Shown here in pieces: positions 1-5,187 of a DNA stretch of 5,655 nucleotides; the first letter of the stretch is position 1, and every line of letters begins with the position of its first letter. The notes under the pieces were generated by a model. It worked only from the letters and a program-made list of their open reading frames with translations, had not been told where the DNA came from and did not search any database. Where the stretch lies: assembly GCA_016204525.1 (NCBI GenBank), contig JACQKO010000022.1, forward strand, positions 1-5,655, given 5' to 3'. Origin of the DNA: Candidatus Levyibacteriota bacterium. GTDB taxonomy: Bacteria; Patescibacteriota; Microgenomatia; Levybacterales; GWA1-39-11. The position numbers were made by a program, and so were the translations under genes.

Positions 1-1
1 A

Positions 2-442
2 ATTGAGCCAGATCCTATTTACGGGAATATTTTGGTGGCAAGATTTATAAACCGCTTGATGCGCGACGGCAAAAAAACAGTTGCGCAAAGAGTAGTCTAT
101 GATGCTTTTGAATTACTCAAAAAAGAAGGGGATCCGGTTAAGATTTTTGAACAAGCAATAGATAACGTTGGCCCAAAGCAAGAAGTTAAGGCAAGAAGAA
201 TTGGAGGGGCAGCGTATCAGGTTCCGCAAGAAGTTCGAGGCGCAAGAAGAACGGCTCTTGCAATCCGTTGGATATTAGAGGTTGCCGCAAAAAGGCCAAC
301 GGCAGAGCATAAATCGTTTGCGTCAAAGCTGGCGGCAGAACTTAAAGACGCTAGCCAAAATCTAGGTGAAGCCATTCGCAAAAGAGACATTGCCCACCGC
401 ATGGCCGAAGCAAATAAAGCTTTTTCCCATTTCCGCTGGTAA
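2..442 (+). CDS. rpsG: 30S ribosomal protein S7 (5'-truncated by window edge)
   Basis: This is ribosomal protein S7, which binds the 3' major domain of 16S rRNA, nucleates assembly of the 30S head and lies by the mRNA exit and E site. The frame is open from base 2 (IEPDPIYGNILVARF), so the TTG at 32 is internal and the gene begins left of the window. About a dozen N-terminal residues seem to be missing compared with the family. The 146 visible residues show the expected order: PDPxYG and the DGKKTVAQR helix, then VKARRIGGAAYQVP and the RR.ALAIRWI region, and the C-terminal HRMAEANKAFSHFRW, a usual end for short bacterial S7 forms. Stop is TAA. In the classical str operon fusA follows directly; here about 2 kb of other genes intervene. 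The identification is secure; only the true start is unseen. Confidence 0.97.
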   Translation: MEPDPIYGNILVARFINRLMRDGKKTVAQRVVYDAFELLKKEGDPVKIFEQAIDNVGPKQEVKARRIGGAAYQVPQEVRGARRTALAIRWILEVAAKRPTAEHKSFASKLAAELKDASQNLGEAIRKRDIAHRMAEANKAFSHFRW

Positions 443-447
443 TCCCT

Positions 448-535
448 AGCTGTTTGCTATTAGCTTTTGGCTGCTGGCTTCTTTTCTGATTTACTGACTA
501 CTGATTCACCGTTGCACTGATTTACTGTTTTACTG
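448..535. repeat. Degenerate intergenic repeat array, period 7-8
   Basis: Most of the gap between rpsG and the next gene is low-complexity sequence with a regular period. GCT recurs at 449, 456, 463, 470 and 477, exactly seven bases apart, in units such as AGCTGTT, TGCTATT and AGCTTTT. The core then changes to CTG, at 486, 494, 501, 517, 525 and 533, at steps of 7, 8, 16, 8 and 8. The pattern resembles the short tandemly repeated heptanucleotide sequences described in cyanobacteria, but no homology is implied. Its function is unknown. Confidence 0.6.
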
Positions 536-541
536 TAATAT
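512..541 (+). promoter_or_regulatory. Weak candidate promoter, near-leaderless, for the hydrolase
   Basis: TTGCAC (512-517) and TAATAT (536-541) are separated by 18 bases. Each matches the sigma-70 consensus only partly (3 of 6 and 4 of 6). Six bases separate the -10 from the GTG start at 548, so transcription would begin at or near the start codon. This would explain why no Shine-Dalgarno sequence is visible. Cotranscription from rpsG is an alternative, since no strong terminator lies in the gap. Confidence 0.35.
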
Positions 542-547
542 ACTTCT

Positions 548-1210
548 GTGGAGAACATTAGGTGGTTTGGGCATGCGAGTTTTGCGATTACCGATTCCTT
601 AAATGGGAACCGAATCTATTTTATTGATCCTTTCGAACTCCCCTCGAGCAATTCGGACAAGGCAGATTTAATATTCGTAACGCATGCGCATTATGACCAT
701 TTGTCAGGAGGCGATATAAATCATATTCTAAAACCGCAGACTTCGGTTATCGCAACACCAGATTCACTTGCGACTTTAAAAATCCCTAACGAACAAAAGT
801 TTGAGGTTGCGCCGAACAATTCTTACGACGTCAAAGGAACTAAATTCGAAACAGTTCCTGCATATAATCTGAAACCCGAACGACTTAATGCTCATCCCAA
901 ATCTAATAATTGGGTGGGGTATATCTTATTCGTCAATAATCAGAAAATTTACCATGCCGGAGATACGGATTTTACTCCCGAAATGCAAAATTTAGCCTCG
1001 AAAAATCTTGATATTGCCATATTGCCGATGGGCGGGAAGTACACAATGGAAGTTGACGAAGCAATAGAAGCGGCAAATACGATCAAGGCAAAAATTACAA
1101 TCCCAATGCACTACAGGCGTTTGCTTGGTGATAAATCCAAAGAAGCCGAAGAAAAACTAAAGCAGGGCGTAACCAATTCGAAAGTCGTAATACTTGAAGA
1201 AGTATCCTAG
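548..1210 (+). CDS. Metallo-beta-lactamase-fold metal-dependent hydrolase (UPF0173/COG2220-like)
   Basis: This is a 220-residue single-domain hydrolase of the metallo-beta-lactamase superfamily, probably cytoplasmic because no signal peptide or membrane segment is present. The opening strand IRWFGHASFAI and FIDPF are typical of the family. The metal motif HAHYDH is at residues 46-51, a further candidate ligand is His116 (LNAHPKS), the bridging Asp is D139 in YHAGDTD, and the last His is H188 in IPMHY. All expected metal ligands therefore appear present, and length matches the UPF0173-like group. Substrate is not predictable: members of this broad group include lactonase-like enzymes and many unknowns. 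GTG at 548 is chosen because the frame is closed by TAA at 536-538, no other start lies between, and the protein begins at the conserved first strand. The gene converges on the M24 peptidase, with 46 bases between their stop codons. Confidence 0.88.
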   Translation: MENIRWFGHASFAITDSLNGNRIYFIDPFELPSSNSDKADLIFVTHAHYDHLSGGDINHILKPQTSVIATPDSLATLKIPNEQKFEVAPNNSYDVKGTKFETVPAYNLKPERLNAHPKSNNWVGYILFVNNQKIYHAGDTDFTPEMQNLASKNLDIAILPMGGKYTMEVDEAIEAANTIKAKITIPMHYRRLLGDKSKEAEEKLKQGVTNSKVVILEEVS

Positions 1211-1223
1211 GTATCAACGGAAG

Positions 1224-1238
1224 ACACCTTCGGGGTGT
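1224..1238. terminator. Small hairpin between convergent genes
   Basis: ACACC (1224-1228) and GGTGT (1234-1238) can pair around TTCGG, in the short gap between the stop codons of the hydrolase and the oppositely oriented peptidase. Its position suits a bidirectional transcription stop, but no T-tract follows on either strand, so intrinsic termination is doubtful. The left side (CACCTTCGGGG) resembles an arm of the palindromic element at 1521 and 2352 with one extra base, so it may be a relic of that element instead. Confidence 0.3.
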
Positions 1239-1256
1239 TATTCGATTGCACGTGGG

Positions 1257-2327
1257 TTACTTGGGGGATTTGGTGAGTTGTTCGAGATTGTCAGAGAGGA
1301 GAAAATCGTCTTCTATTCGGACGCCGCCAAAGCCAGGAATATAAATCCCGGGCTCTATTGTAAAAACATTATTCTTAACAAGTTTATTTTTCGACTTAGG
1401 TGATAATCGAAGCTCTTCGTGTACTTCGAGCCCAATCCCATGTCCCAACCCATGAGGTATTTTTTCGAAGCCTTTAGAAGCAAGATAATCATTCGCGACT
1501 TTTGCAGTTTTTGACGCATCCACCTCGGGGGAGTCAGGGCCCACCCCCGAGGTGCTTATATATTCAATGGCTTTCTGTTGGGCGACTCGGACTGTTTCGT
1601 AGATCTTGCGAGCTTTATTCGTAGCGTTTTTCGTGAGCAACGTGCGCGTCATGTCGGAGCAATAGCCGTTGACCTTTACGCCGAAGTCTAGTAAAACGAA
1701 CTGGTCGGAGTTTATTAATTTTTTATTCGAAGTTTGATGGTGAGGGATAGCGGAGCTTGAACCAAACGCAACAATCGGCTCAAATGCCAGCTCTCCGCCG
1801 TTTTCTTTTATAAGCCTTTCAATTCTCCAGGCCAATTCTTTTTCCGTAATATTCATTCTGATGTTCTCGAGAACATCAGAATAAGTTTTATCGGTTAACT
1901 TGCAGGCAAGCCTAATGTTTTTAATTTCTTTATCGTCTTTGACAGCACGTAACTTTTCGACTAATGGTTCGGTAAGGGTAAAATTGAGCCCGGTTTTCCT
2001 TTTGAATTTTTTAAGTTCTGATAATGTGAAATTTTGTTCAACTCCAACTCTTTTAGCTTTCGAACTTCGAATTTTTTTAAAAAGCTCGGTATAAAGAAAT
2101 ACTTTAAGACCTTTTGGGAGTATACTTCGAACTCCTTCGATATATCGACCGTCAGTAAAAAGCGATACACTAGATTCGGTTACAAACAAATATGCCTCCC
2201 GTTCGCGCGTTGAGAAATTCGAATAGCCGGTTAGATAAGCAATATTTACAGCACTCGAAACTAGCAGCGCATCTATTTTATCTTCGGATAAACTTTTTCG
2301 AACAAGTCTTAATCTCTGTTCAAACAT
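1257..2327 (-). CDS. pepQ: M24 family metallopeptidase (Xaa-Pro dipeptidase/aminopeptidase type)
   Basis: This is a 356-residue cytoplasmic peptidase predicted to cleave the bond before proline in dipeptides or at peptide N-termini, using two divalent metals. Residues 1-125 form the creatinase-like N-terminal domain (IDALLVSSAVNIAYLTGY); the rest is the pita-bread catalytic domain. All five metal ligands are visible: D214 (LLDFG), D225 (CSDMTRT), H296 (HGLGHGIG), E325 (TIEPGIY) and E339 (VRIEDD), with active-site histidines in IPHHQ (196/197) and VHE (303). The frame extends to a GTG at 2354, but the ATG at 2327 is preferred: it starts at the family's MxxRLxxVR, and the extension would translate a TATAAT promoter. 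Residues 259-269 (TSGVGPDSPEV) are encoded by a GC-rich palindrome also found upstream of the gene, in a loop about three residues longer than I expect for the family. PepQ versus PepP-type specificity is not resolved. Confidence 0.9.
   Translation of the reverse strand: MFEQRLRLVRKSLSEDKIDALLVSSAVNIAYLTGYSNFSTREREAYLFVTESSVSLFTDGRYIEGVRSILPKGLKVFLYTELFKKIRSSKAKRVGVEQNFTLSELKKFKRKTGLNFTLTEPLVEKLRAVKDDKEIKNIRLACKLTDKTYSDVLENIRMNITEKELAWRIERLIKENGGELAFEPIVAFGSSSAIPHHQTSNKKLINSDQFVLLDFGVKVNGYCSDMTRTLLTKNATNKARKIYETVRVAQQKAIEYISTSGVGPDSPEVDASKTAKVANDYLASKGFEKIPHGLGHGIGLEVHEELRLSPKSKNKLVKNNVFTIEPGIYIPGFGGVRIEDDFLLSDNLEQLTKSPK
1520..1554. repeat. Palindromic element, copy 1, in frame inside pepQ
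   Basis: Perfect 11-base arms CACCTCGGGGG (1521-1531) and CCCCCGAGGTG (1544-1554) flank a 12-base centre, AGTCAGGGCCCA. With one extra 5' C the unit is 35 bases and nearly identical to the copy at 2351-2384; the differences are confined to the centre. It is much more GC-rich than the surrounding gene. On the - strand it is read as TSGVGPDSPEV within the peptidase without breaking the frame, between the KAIEYIS helix and VDASKTAKV. In behaviour it resembles the Rickettsia palindromic elements that insert in frame into genes; no sequence relationship is claimed. Confidence 0.85.
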
Positions 2328-2334
2328 GGGTAGG

Positions 2335-2343
2335 ATTATAGCA
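2335..2343 (-). promoter_or_regulatory. Extended -10 promoter of pepQ, leaderless type
   Basis: On the - strand the sequence is TGCTATAAT, a perfect extended -10 element. Seven bases (2334-2328) then lead to the ATG at 2327, so the expected +1 is the A of the start codon and the mRNA would be leaderless. No Shine-Dalgarno sequence is present. The only -35-like match, TTGACT (2368-2363), lies inside the palindrome, 22 bases upstream. That is too far for ordinary contact, although extended -10 promoters can work without a -35. Confidence 0.75.
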
Positions 2344-2350
2344 CAACATT

Positions 2351-2384
2351 CCACCTCGGGGGAGTCAAGGTCACCCCCGAGGTG
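2351..2384. repeat. Palindromic element, copy 2, between divergent promoters
   Basis: The same 11-base arms as the copy in pepQ, CACCTCGGGGG (2352-2362) and CCCCCGAGGTG (2374-2384), surround an 11-base centre, AGTCAAGGTCA. It sits between the pepQ -10 element and the fusA -35 element. Both ends of the palindrome read GTG outward, and these create spurious in-frame start codons for both flanking genes (2354 on the - strand, 2382 on the + strand). It could act as a regulator site, a boundary hairpin or simply a dispersed REP-like repeat. Confidence 0.85.
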
Positions 2385-2395
2385 TTTCGCGCGCC

Positions 2396-2425
2396 TTTAC
2401 ATTCGAAGGTGGCTTTTGGTAAAAT
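2396..2425 (+). promoter_or_regulatory. Sigma-70-type promoter of fusA
   Basis: TTTACA (2396-2401, 5 of 6 to consensus) and TAAAAT (2420-2425, 5 of 6) are spaced by 18 bases, and a TG one base before the -10 (2417-2418) makes it an extended element. Transcription should start near 2432, giving an untranslated leader of about 34 bases. This shows that fusA can be expressed independently of rpsG. Confidence 0.75.
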
Positions 2426-2435
2426 AGGTACTGCT

Positions 2436-2458
2436 TCGAGGCAAGGCTCGATTTTTTT
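2436..2458 (+). promoter_or_regulatory. Hairpin plus T-tract in fusA leader (attenuator-like)
   Basis: TCGAG (2436-2440) and CTCGA (2447-2451) can pair around a 6-base loop, followed at once by seven Ts (2452-2458) and then ATTATTT before the ATG. The layout is that of a small intrinsic terminator in the leader, but the stem is only five pairs, so it may be weak. No Shine-Dalgarno sequence precedes the start; the U-rich stretch could serve ribosome binding instead. Confidence 0.35.
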
Positions 2459-2465
2459 ATTATTT

Positions 2466-4577
2466 ATGGCTACTCAAGATAGAAATGTTCCATTGGATAA
2501 GATCCGCAATATTGGGATTATTGCGCATATAGATGCTGGGAAAACTACTACAACTGAAAGAATCCTTTACTACACCGGAAAATCCTACAAAATTGGAGAA
2601 GTTCATGAAGGCGCTGCTGTCATGGATTGGATGGATCAGGAACGAGAACGTGGAATAACCATTGTTTCTGCGGCAACGACTACATTTTGGAAGGATTTTC
2701 GAATAAATCTTATAGACACTCCTGGTCACGTGGATTTTACCGCTGAAGTAGAAAGATCCCTTCGTGTTCTTGACGGTGCTGTTACAGTTCTTGATGCTGA
2801 AGAGGGAGTTCAGTCCCAATCCGAGACTGTTTGGAGACAGGCGGATAAATATAAGGTTCCAAGAATTTGCTTCATCAACAAAATGGACAAGCTTGGAGCG
2901 GATTTTGAAAAGACGGTGCAATCGATTGTTGATAAATTGGGAGCAAGTCCAATAGTTTTGGGGTTTCCAATTGGCCGCGAGCAAGACTTTCGCGGGATTT
3001 ACCATTTGCTCGAACAAAAATCTTACATTTGGTCGGGAGAGGAATTGGGCGCAAAGTTTGATGTGAAAGATGAAATTCCGCAAGGACTGGAAGATGCTGT
3101 CAAGCGCTACCGCGAACAGTTGGTTGAGAAAATTGCTGAAACTGACGACAAGCTTCTCGAGAAATACCTTAACGGTCAAGAGATCTCAAATGATGAGTTA
3201 AAAACTGCTTTACGCGGCGCTGTTATTGCATATAAAGTTGTTCCTATCTTTGCCGGATCGGCGCTTCGCAATAAAGGAGTTCAGCCCCTTCTTGATGCGG
3301 TTGTTGATTATCTACCCGCCCCGCTTGATATAAAAGAGGTAAAAGGGCTCAATCCTAAGTCAAATATAGAAGAAGTTCGTCAACTTACACCGGAGGAATC
3401 CTTCGCCGGCTTTGCTTTTAAGGTTCAGATTGATCCTCACGTTGGGAAACTAACGTACGTTCGTATCTATTCCGGAAAAATGACCTCCGGATCTTATGCC
3501 TATAATTCGACAAAGGAAATTCGCGAGCGTGTTGGCCGGCTTCTTTTGATGCACGCAAACAATCGAGAAGAAATAAAAGAGGCATACTCTGGTGAAATTG
3601 TCGCGGTGGTTGGTTTCAAAGATACTTCTACAGGAGACACTCTATGTGATGAATCAAAGCCGATCCTTCTTGAAAAAATAACATTCCCGGAGCCTGTAAT
3701 ATCACTTGCTATCGAACCAAAAACAAAGTCCGATCAAGAAAAGTTAGGTCTTTCCTTGAAAAAACTTATGGATGAAGATCCAACATTCACGGTCAAGACA
3801 GATCACGAGACCGGACAAACTATAATTTCCGGAGTGGGAGAACTTCAGCTTGAGGTAAAAGTGGAGACAATGAAGCGGGAGTTTGGCGTTCAGGCAAATG
3901 TCGGCGCGCCGCAGGTTGCATATAAAGAAACAATTTCAGAAGCAGCCCAAGGCGAAGGCAAATATATTCGCCAAACAGGAGGTCGTGGACAGTACGGTCA
4001 CTGTTTCCTGCGGATCGAACCGCTTGGCCGAGGTGAAGGTTTTGATTTCGTCAATGCAATCAAAGGAGGAGCAATCCCCCAAGAATTTATTCCGTCAGTT
4101 GAAAAGGGGGTCCGCGAAACTTTAGATAAAGGAGTATTGCTCGGGTATCCCGTAACCGATCTTAAGGCAACTCTTTACGACGGCACATATCATGATGTTG
4201 ACTCCTCAGACATTGCTTTTAAGATTGCAGGATCAATGGCATTTCAGGCAGCCGCGAAAAAGGCAAATCTTAAATTACTTGAGCCCATAATGAAAGTTGA
4301 GGTTACGACCCCGGAAGAATTTATGGGGACAATTATTGGAGATTTATCTTCAAAAAGAGCGCAGATTGTGGGATCTTCTGAGCGTGGAAATGTTCGTATA
4401 ATTTTAGCAAGCGTCCCTTTGGCCGAACTTTCAGGATACGCAACAACCTTGCGTTCTATGTCACAAGGTCGTGCAATTCCGTATATTGAGCCAAGCCATT
4501 ACGAAGAAGTTCCCCAGAATATAGTCCAGGCAATGCTCGCCAAATCCACCTTCACCGGCCGAATAACGGCGCAGTAA
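2466..4577 (+). CDS. fusA: Elongation factor G
   Basis: This is the GTPase that drives translocation of tRNA and mRNA on the ribosome and helps RRF recycle ribosomes. The product is 703 residues, full length for the family. G motifs are intact: G1 AHIDAGKT (20-27), G2 RGITI with Thr65, G3 DTPGH (84-88), G4 NKMD (138-141) and G5 SAL (265-267). Domain II follows (FAGFAFKVQIDPHVGKL), then domain III (PTFTVKTDHETGQTIISG), domain IV (TGGRGQYGHC; the tip loop HDVDSSD retains the translocation histidine) and domain V (ITTP-like VTTPEEFMG to SEY-like RSMSQGRA). The frame is open back to a GTG at 2382, but those 28 residues lack family similarity, would lie partly upstream of the promoter, and begin inside a palindromic repeat. 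MATQDRNVPLDKIRNIG is the natural start. The gene is divergent from pepQ and separated from rpsG. Confidence 0.97.
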   Translation: MATQDRNVPLDKIRNIGIIAHIDAGKTTTTERILYYTGKSYKIGEVHEGAAVMDWMDQERERGITIVSAATTTFWKDFRINLIDTPGHVDFTAEVERSLRVLDGAVTVLDAEEGVQSQSETVWRQADKYKVPRICFINKMDKLGADFEKTVQSIVDKLGASPIVLGFPIGREQDFRGIYHLLEQKSYIWSGEELGAKFDVKDEIPQGLEDAVKRYREQLVEKIAETDDKLLEKYLNGQEISNDELKTALRGAVIAYKVVPIFAGSALRNKGVQPLLDAVVDYLPAPLDIKEVKGLNPKSNIEEVRQLTPEESFAGFAFKVQIDPHVGKLTYVRIYSGKMTSGSYAYNSTKEIRERVGRLLLMHANNREEIKEAYSGEIVAVVGFKDTSTGDTLCDESKPILLEKITFPEPVISLAIEPKTKSDQEKLGLSLKKLMDEDPTFTVKTDHETGQTIISGVGELQLEVKVETMKREFGVQANVGAPQVAYKETISEAAQGEGKYIRQTGGRGQYGHCFLRIEPLGRGEGFDFVNAIKGGAIPQEFIPSVEKGVRETLDKGVLLGYPVTDLKATLYDGTYHDVDSSDIAFKIAGSMAFQAAAKKANLKLLEPIMKVEVTTPEEFMGTIIGDLSSKRAQIVGSSERGNVRIILASVPLAELSGYATTLRSMSQGRAIPYIEPSHYEEVPQNIVQAMLAKSTFTGRITAQ

Positions 4578-4789
4578 CTGGCTTTTGCTCGTGGTTTCTC
4601 GCACGTTGAAAGGTGACGCTCAGCTTCCTTTGTTCGAAATTCAAATCTTTGTTTCCGTTCTTCGCTAAGTGAACGCAAGCATATAAAGATTTAACCCTAA
4701 TTCTAACCTCTATTCACGCTTGCGTTCAATTCACTTTCAAGTGGAGAAAACCACTCGCCTTGAATGCCGCATCACAGCCCAATAAATTA
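4578..4789. other. Structured non-coding spacer after fusA
   Basis: I see no gene here, but the segment contains several inverted repeats. TGAACGCAAGC (4670-4680) pairs perfectly with GCTTGCGTTCA (4718-4728) across 37 bases. That interval includes TAACCC, TAATTC and TAACCT in six-base steps (4692-4709). AGTGG (4740-4744) pairs with CCACT (4751-4755) around AGAAAA, and TTCA/TGAA extends this stem beyond a five-base bulge on the 3' side. No T-tract follows, so these are not clear terminators. An mRNA 3' end structure or an unrecognised small RNA is possible. Confidence 0.5.
4767..4786. repeat. Direct repeat, copy 1 (pair with 5133-5152)
   Basis: Twenty bases beginning CCGCATCAC and ending TAAA match 5133-5152 at 18 positions. 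The copy lies just upstream of the promoter for the first small membrane protein gene. The second copy lies in the gap before the third. Confidence 0.6.
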
Positions 4790-4818
4790 TTGAAAGGGCC
4801 ATCATAAAATGTTAAGAT
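4790..4818 (+). promoter_or_regulatory. Strong promoter of the small membrane-protein pair
   Basis: TTGAAA (4790-4795) and TAAGAT (4813-4818) are separated by the ideal 17 bases, with TG at 4810-4811 giving an extended -10. Seven bases after the -10 comes the second of two adjacent GTG codons (4826), so that start would be leaderless. The same spacing occurs at pepQ. Confidence 0.75.
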
Positions 4819-4825
4819 AATCGTG

Positions 4826-5011
4826 GTGAGAGTATTTACTATATCTCAGCTAAAAATACTTTCAGGTTTTTTCGCCAACGTATCTATCTTATGGTTTACA
4901 GCTTCAATAGTTGGTTCGAGTGATTTATTAGCAAGGCTACAATATGCGATTCTCGGAATCGTTTGTCTATTGTTCGCGTTACATTTGGGAAGGGAGGTTG
5001 ATACAAGATGA
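4826..5011 (+). CDS. Small two-helix membrane protein, unknown function
   Basis: This is a 61-residue hydrophobic protein with two predicted membrane helices: about ILSGFFANVSILWFTASIVG and then LQYAILGIVCLLFALHL, joined by a short loop SSDLLAR and ending GREVDTR. Positive charges occur at the N-terminus, in the loop and at the C-terminus, so topology is uncertain. The FFxNxSxxWFxA pattern recalls small two-helix membrane proteins of unclassified bacteria, but I cannot assign a family. GTG codons at 4823 and 4826 are both possible; 4826 is preferred because it matches the predicted transcription start and neither has a Shine-Dalgarno sequence. A promoter with near-consensus spacing supports real expression. 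The TGA stop overlaps the ATG of the next gene by four bases, implying translational coupling. Confidence 0.7.
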   Translation: MRVFTISQLKILSGFFANVSILWFTASIVGSSDLLARLQYAILGIVCLLFALHLGREVDTR

Positions 5012-5130
5012 ATCTGAATCAGTTGGACGATTTATTAAAAAGCGGAAGTACATTTTGGATCTTATTTATGATCTTTGTGTTGCTATTCTTGATTTACTCC
5101 AAAATGCCTTCAGCAAAGAAAAGAAAATAA
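5008..5130 (+). CDS. 40-residue single-helix membrane protein, unknown function
   Basis: The ATG overlaps the upstream stop as ATGA. A purine-rich AGGGAGG at 4991-4997 lies ten bases before it, the clearest Shine-Dalgarno sequence in the window, as expected for an internal gene of an operon when first genes are leaderless. The 40 residues comprise a polar N-terminus (MNLNQLDDLLKSG), one hydrophobic segment (STFWILFMIFVLLFLIY, about 14-30) and a basic tail (KMPSAKKRK). The positive-inside rule suggests a cytoplasmic C-terminus. Overlap and common promoter suggest that it acts with the two-helix protein, possibly as a partner. No family is recognised. A longer frame at 4944-5198 overlaps it but lacks a coherent membrane or soluble pattern and is probably a shadow. 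Confidence 0.65.
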   Translation: MNLNQLDDLLKSGSTFWILFMIFVLLFLIYSKMPSAKKRK

Positions 5131-5132
5131 CT

Positions 5133-5152
5133 CCGCATCACCGCCCAGTAAA
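5133..5152. repeat. Direct repeat, copy 2 (pair with 4767-4786)
   Basis: This copy matches the one before the first small membrane-protein gene at 18 of 20 positions (CCGCATCAC, then GCCCA, then TAAA conserved). It begins three bases after the stop of the 40-residue gene. A duplicated regulatory site or a remnant of segmental duplication are both possible. Confidence 0.6.
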
Positions 5153-5157
5153 AAAAA

Positions 5158-5178
5158 CAACTGACAACAGACAACTGG
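5158..5178. repeat. Three-unit heptanucleotide array
   Basis: CAACTGA, CAACAGA and CAACTGG follow one another with an exact seven-base period in the gap between the second and third small membrane-protein genes. The period matches the arrays at 448-482 and 5578-5654, although the unit sequence differs. Confidence 0.6.
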
Positions 5179-5187
5179 CCTTCATAT

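Noticed and set aside
1194..1403. 69-residue + strand frame across the convergent junction
   Set aside because: It overlaps the end of the hydrolase and the conserved C-terminus of the peptidase, and shows no independent start signal.
2328..2354. Nine-residue N-terminal extension of the M24 peptidase
   Set aside because: It would require translation of the TATAAT element; the ATG at 2327 fits both the promoter and the family start.
2382..2465. 28-residue N-terminal extension of EF-G
   Set aside because: It begins in the palindromic repeat, crosses the -35 and -10 elements, and has no counterpart in the EF-G family.
2460..3179. 239-residue - strand frame inside fusA
   Set aside because: It lies opposite the highly conserved EF-G G domain, and its sequence is rich in Ser, Asn and Phe as expected for an antisense shadow.
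5009..5011. Possible recoding of TGA as glycine, as in some Patescibacteria
   Set aside because: EF-G, S7, the hydrolase and the peptidase contain no in-frame TGA, and the ATGA overlap makes sense with TGA as a stop.
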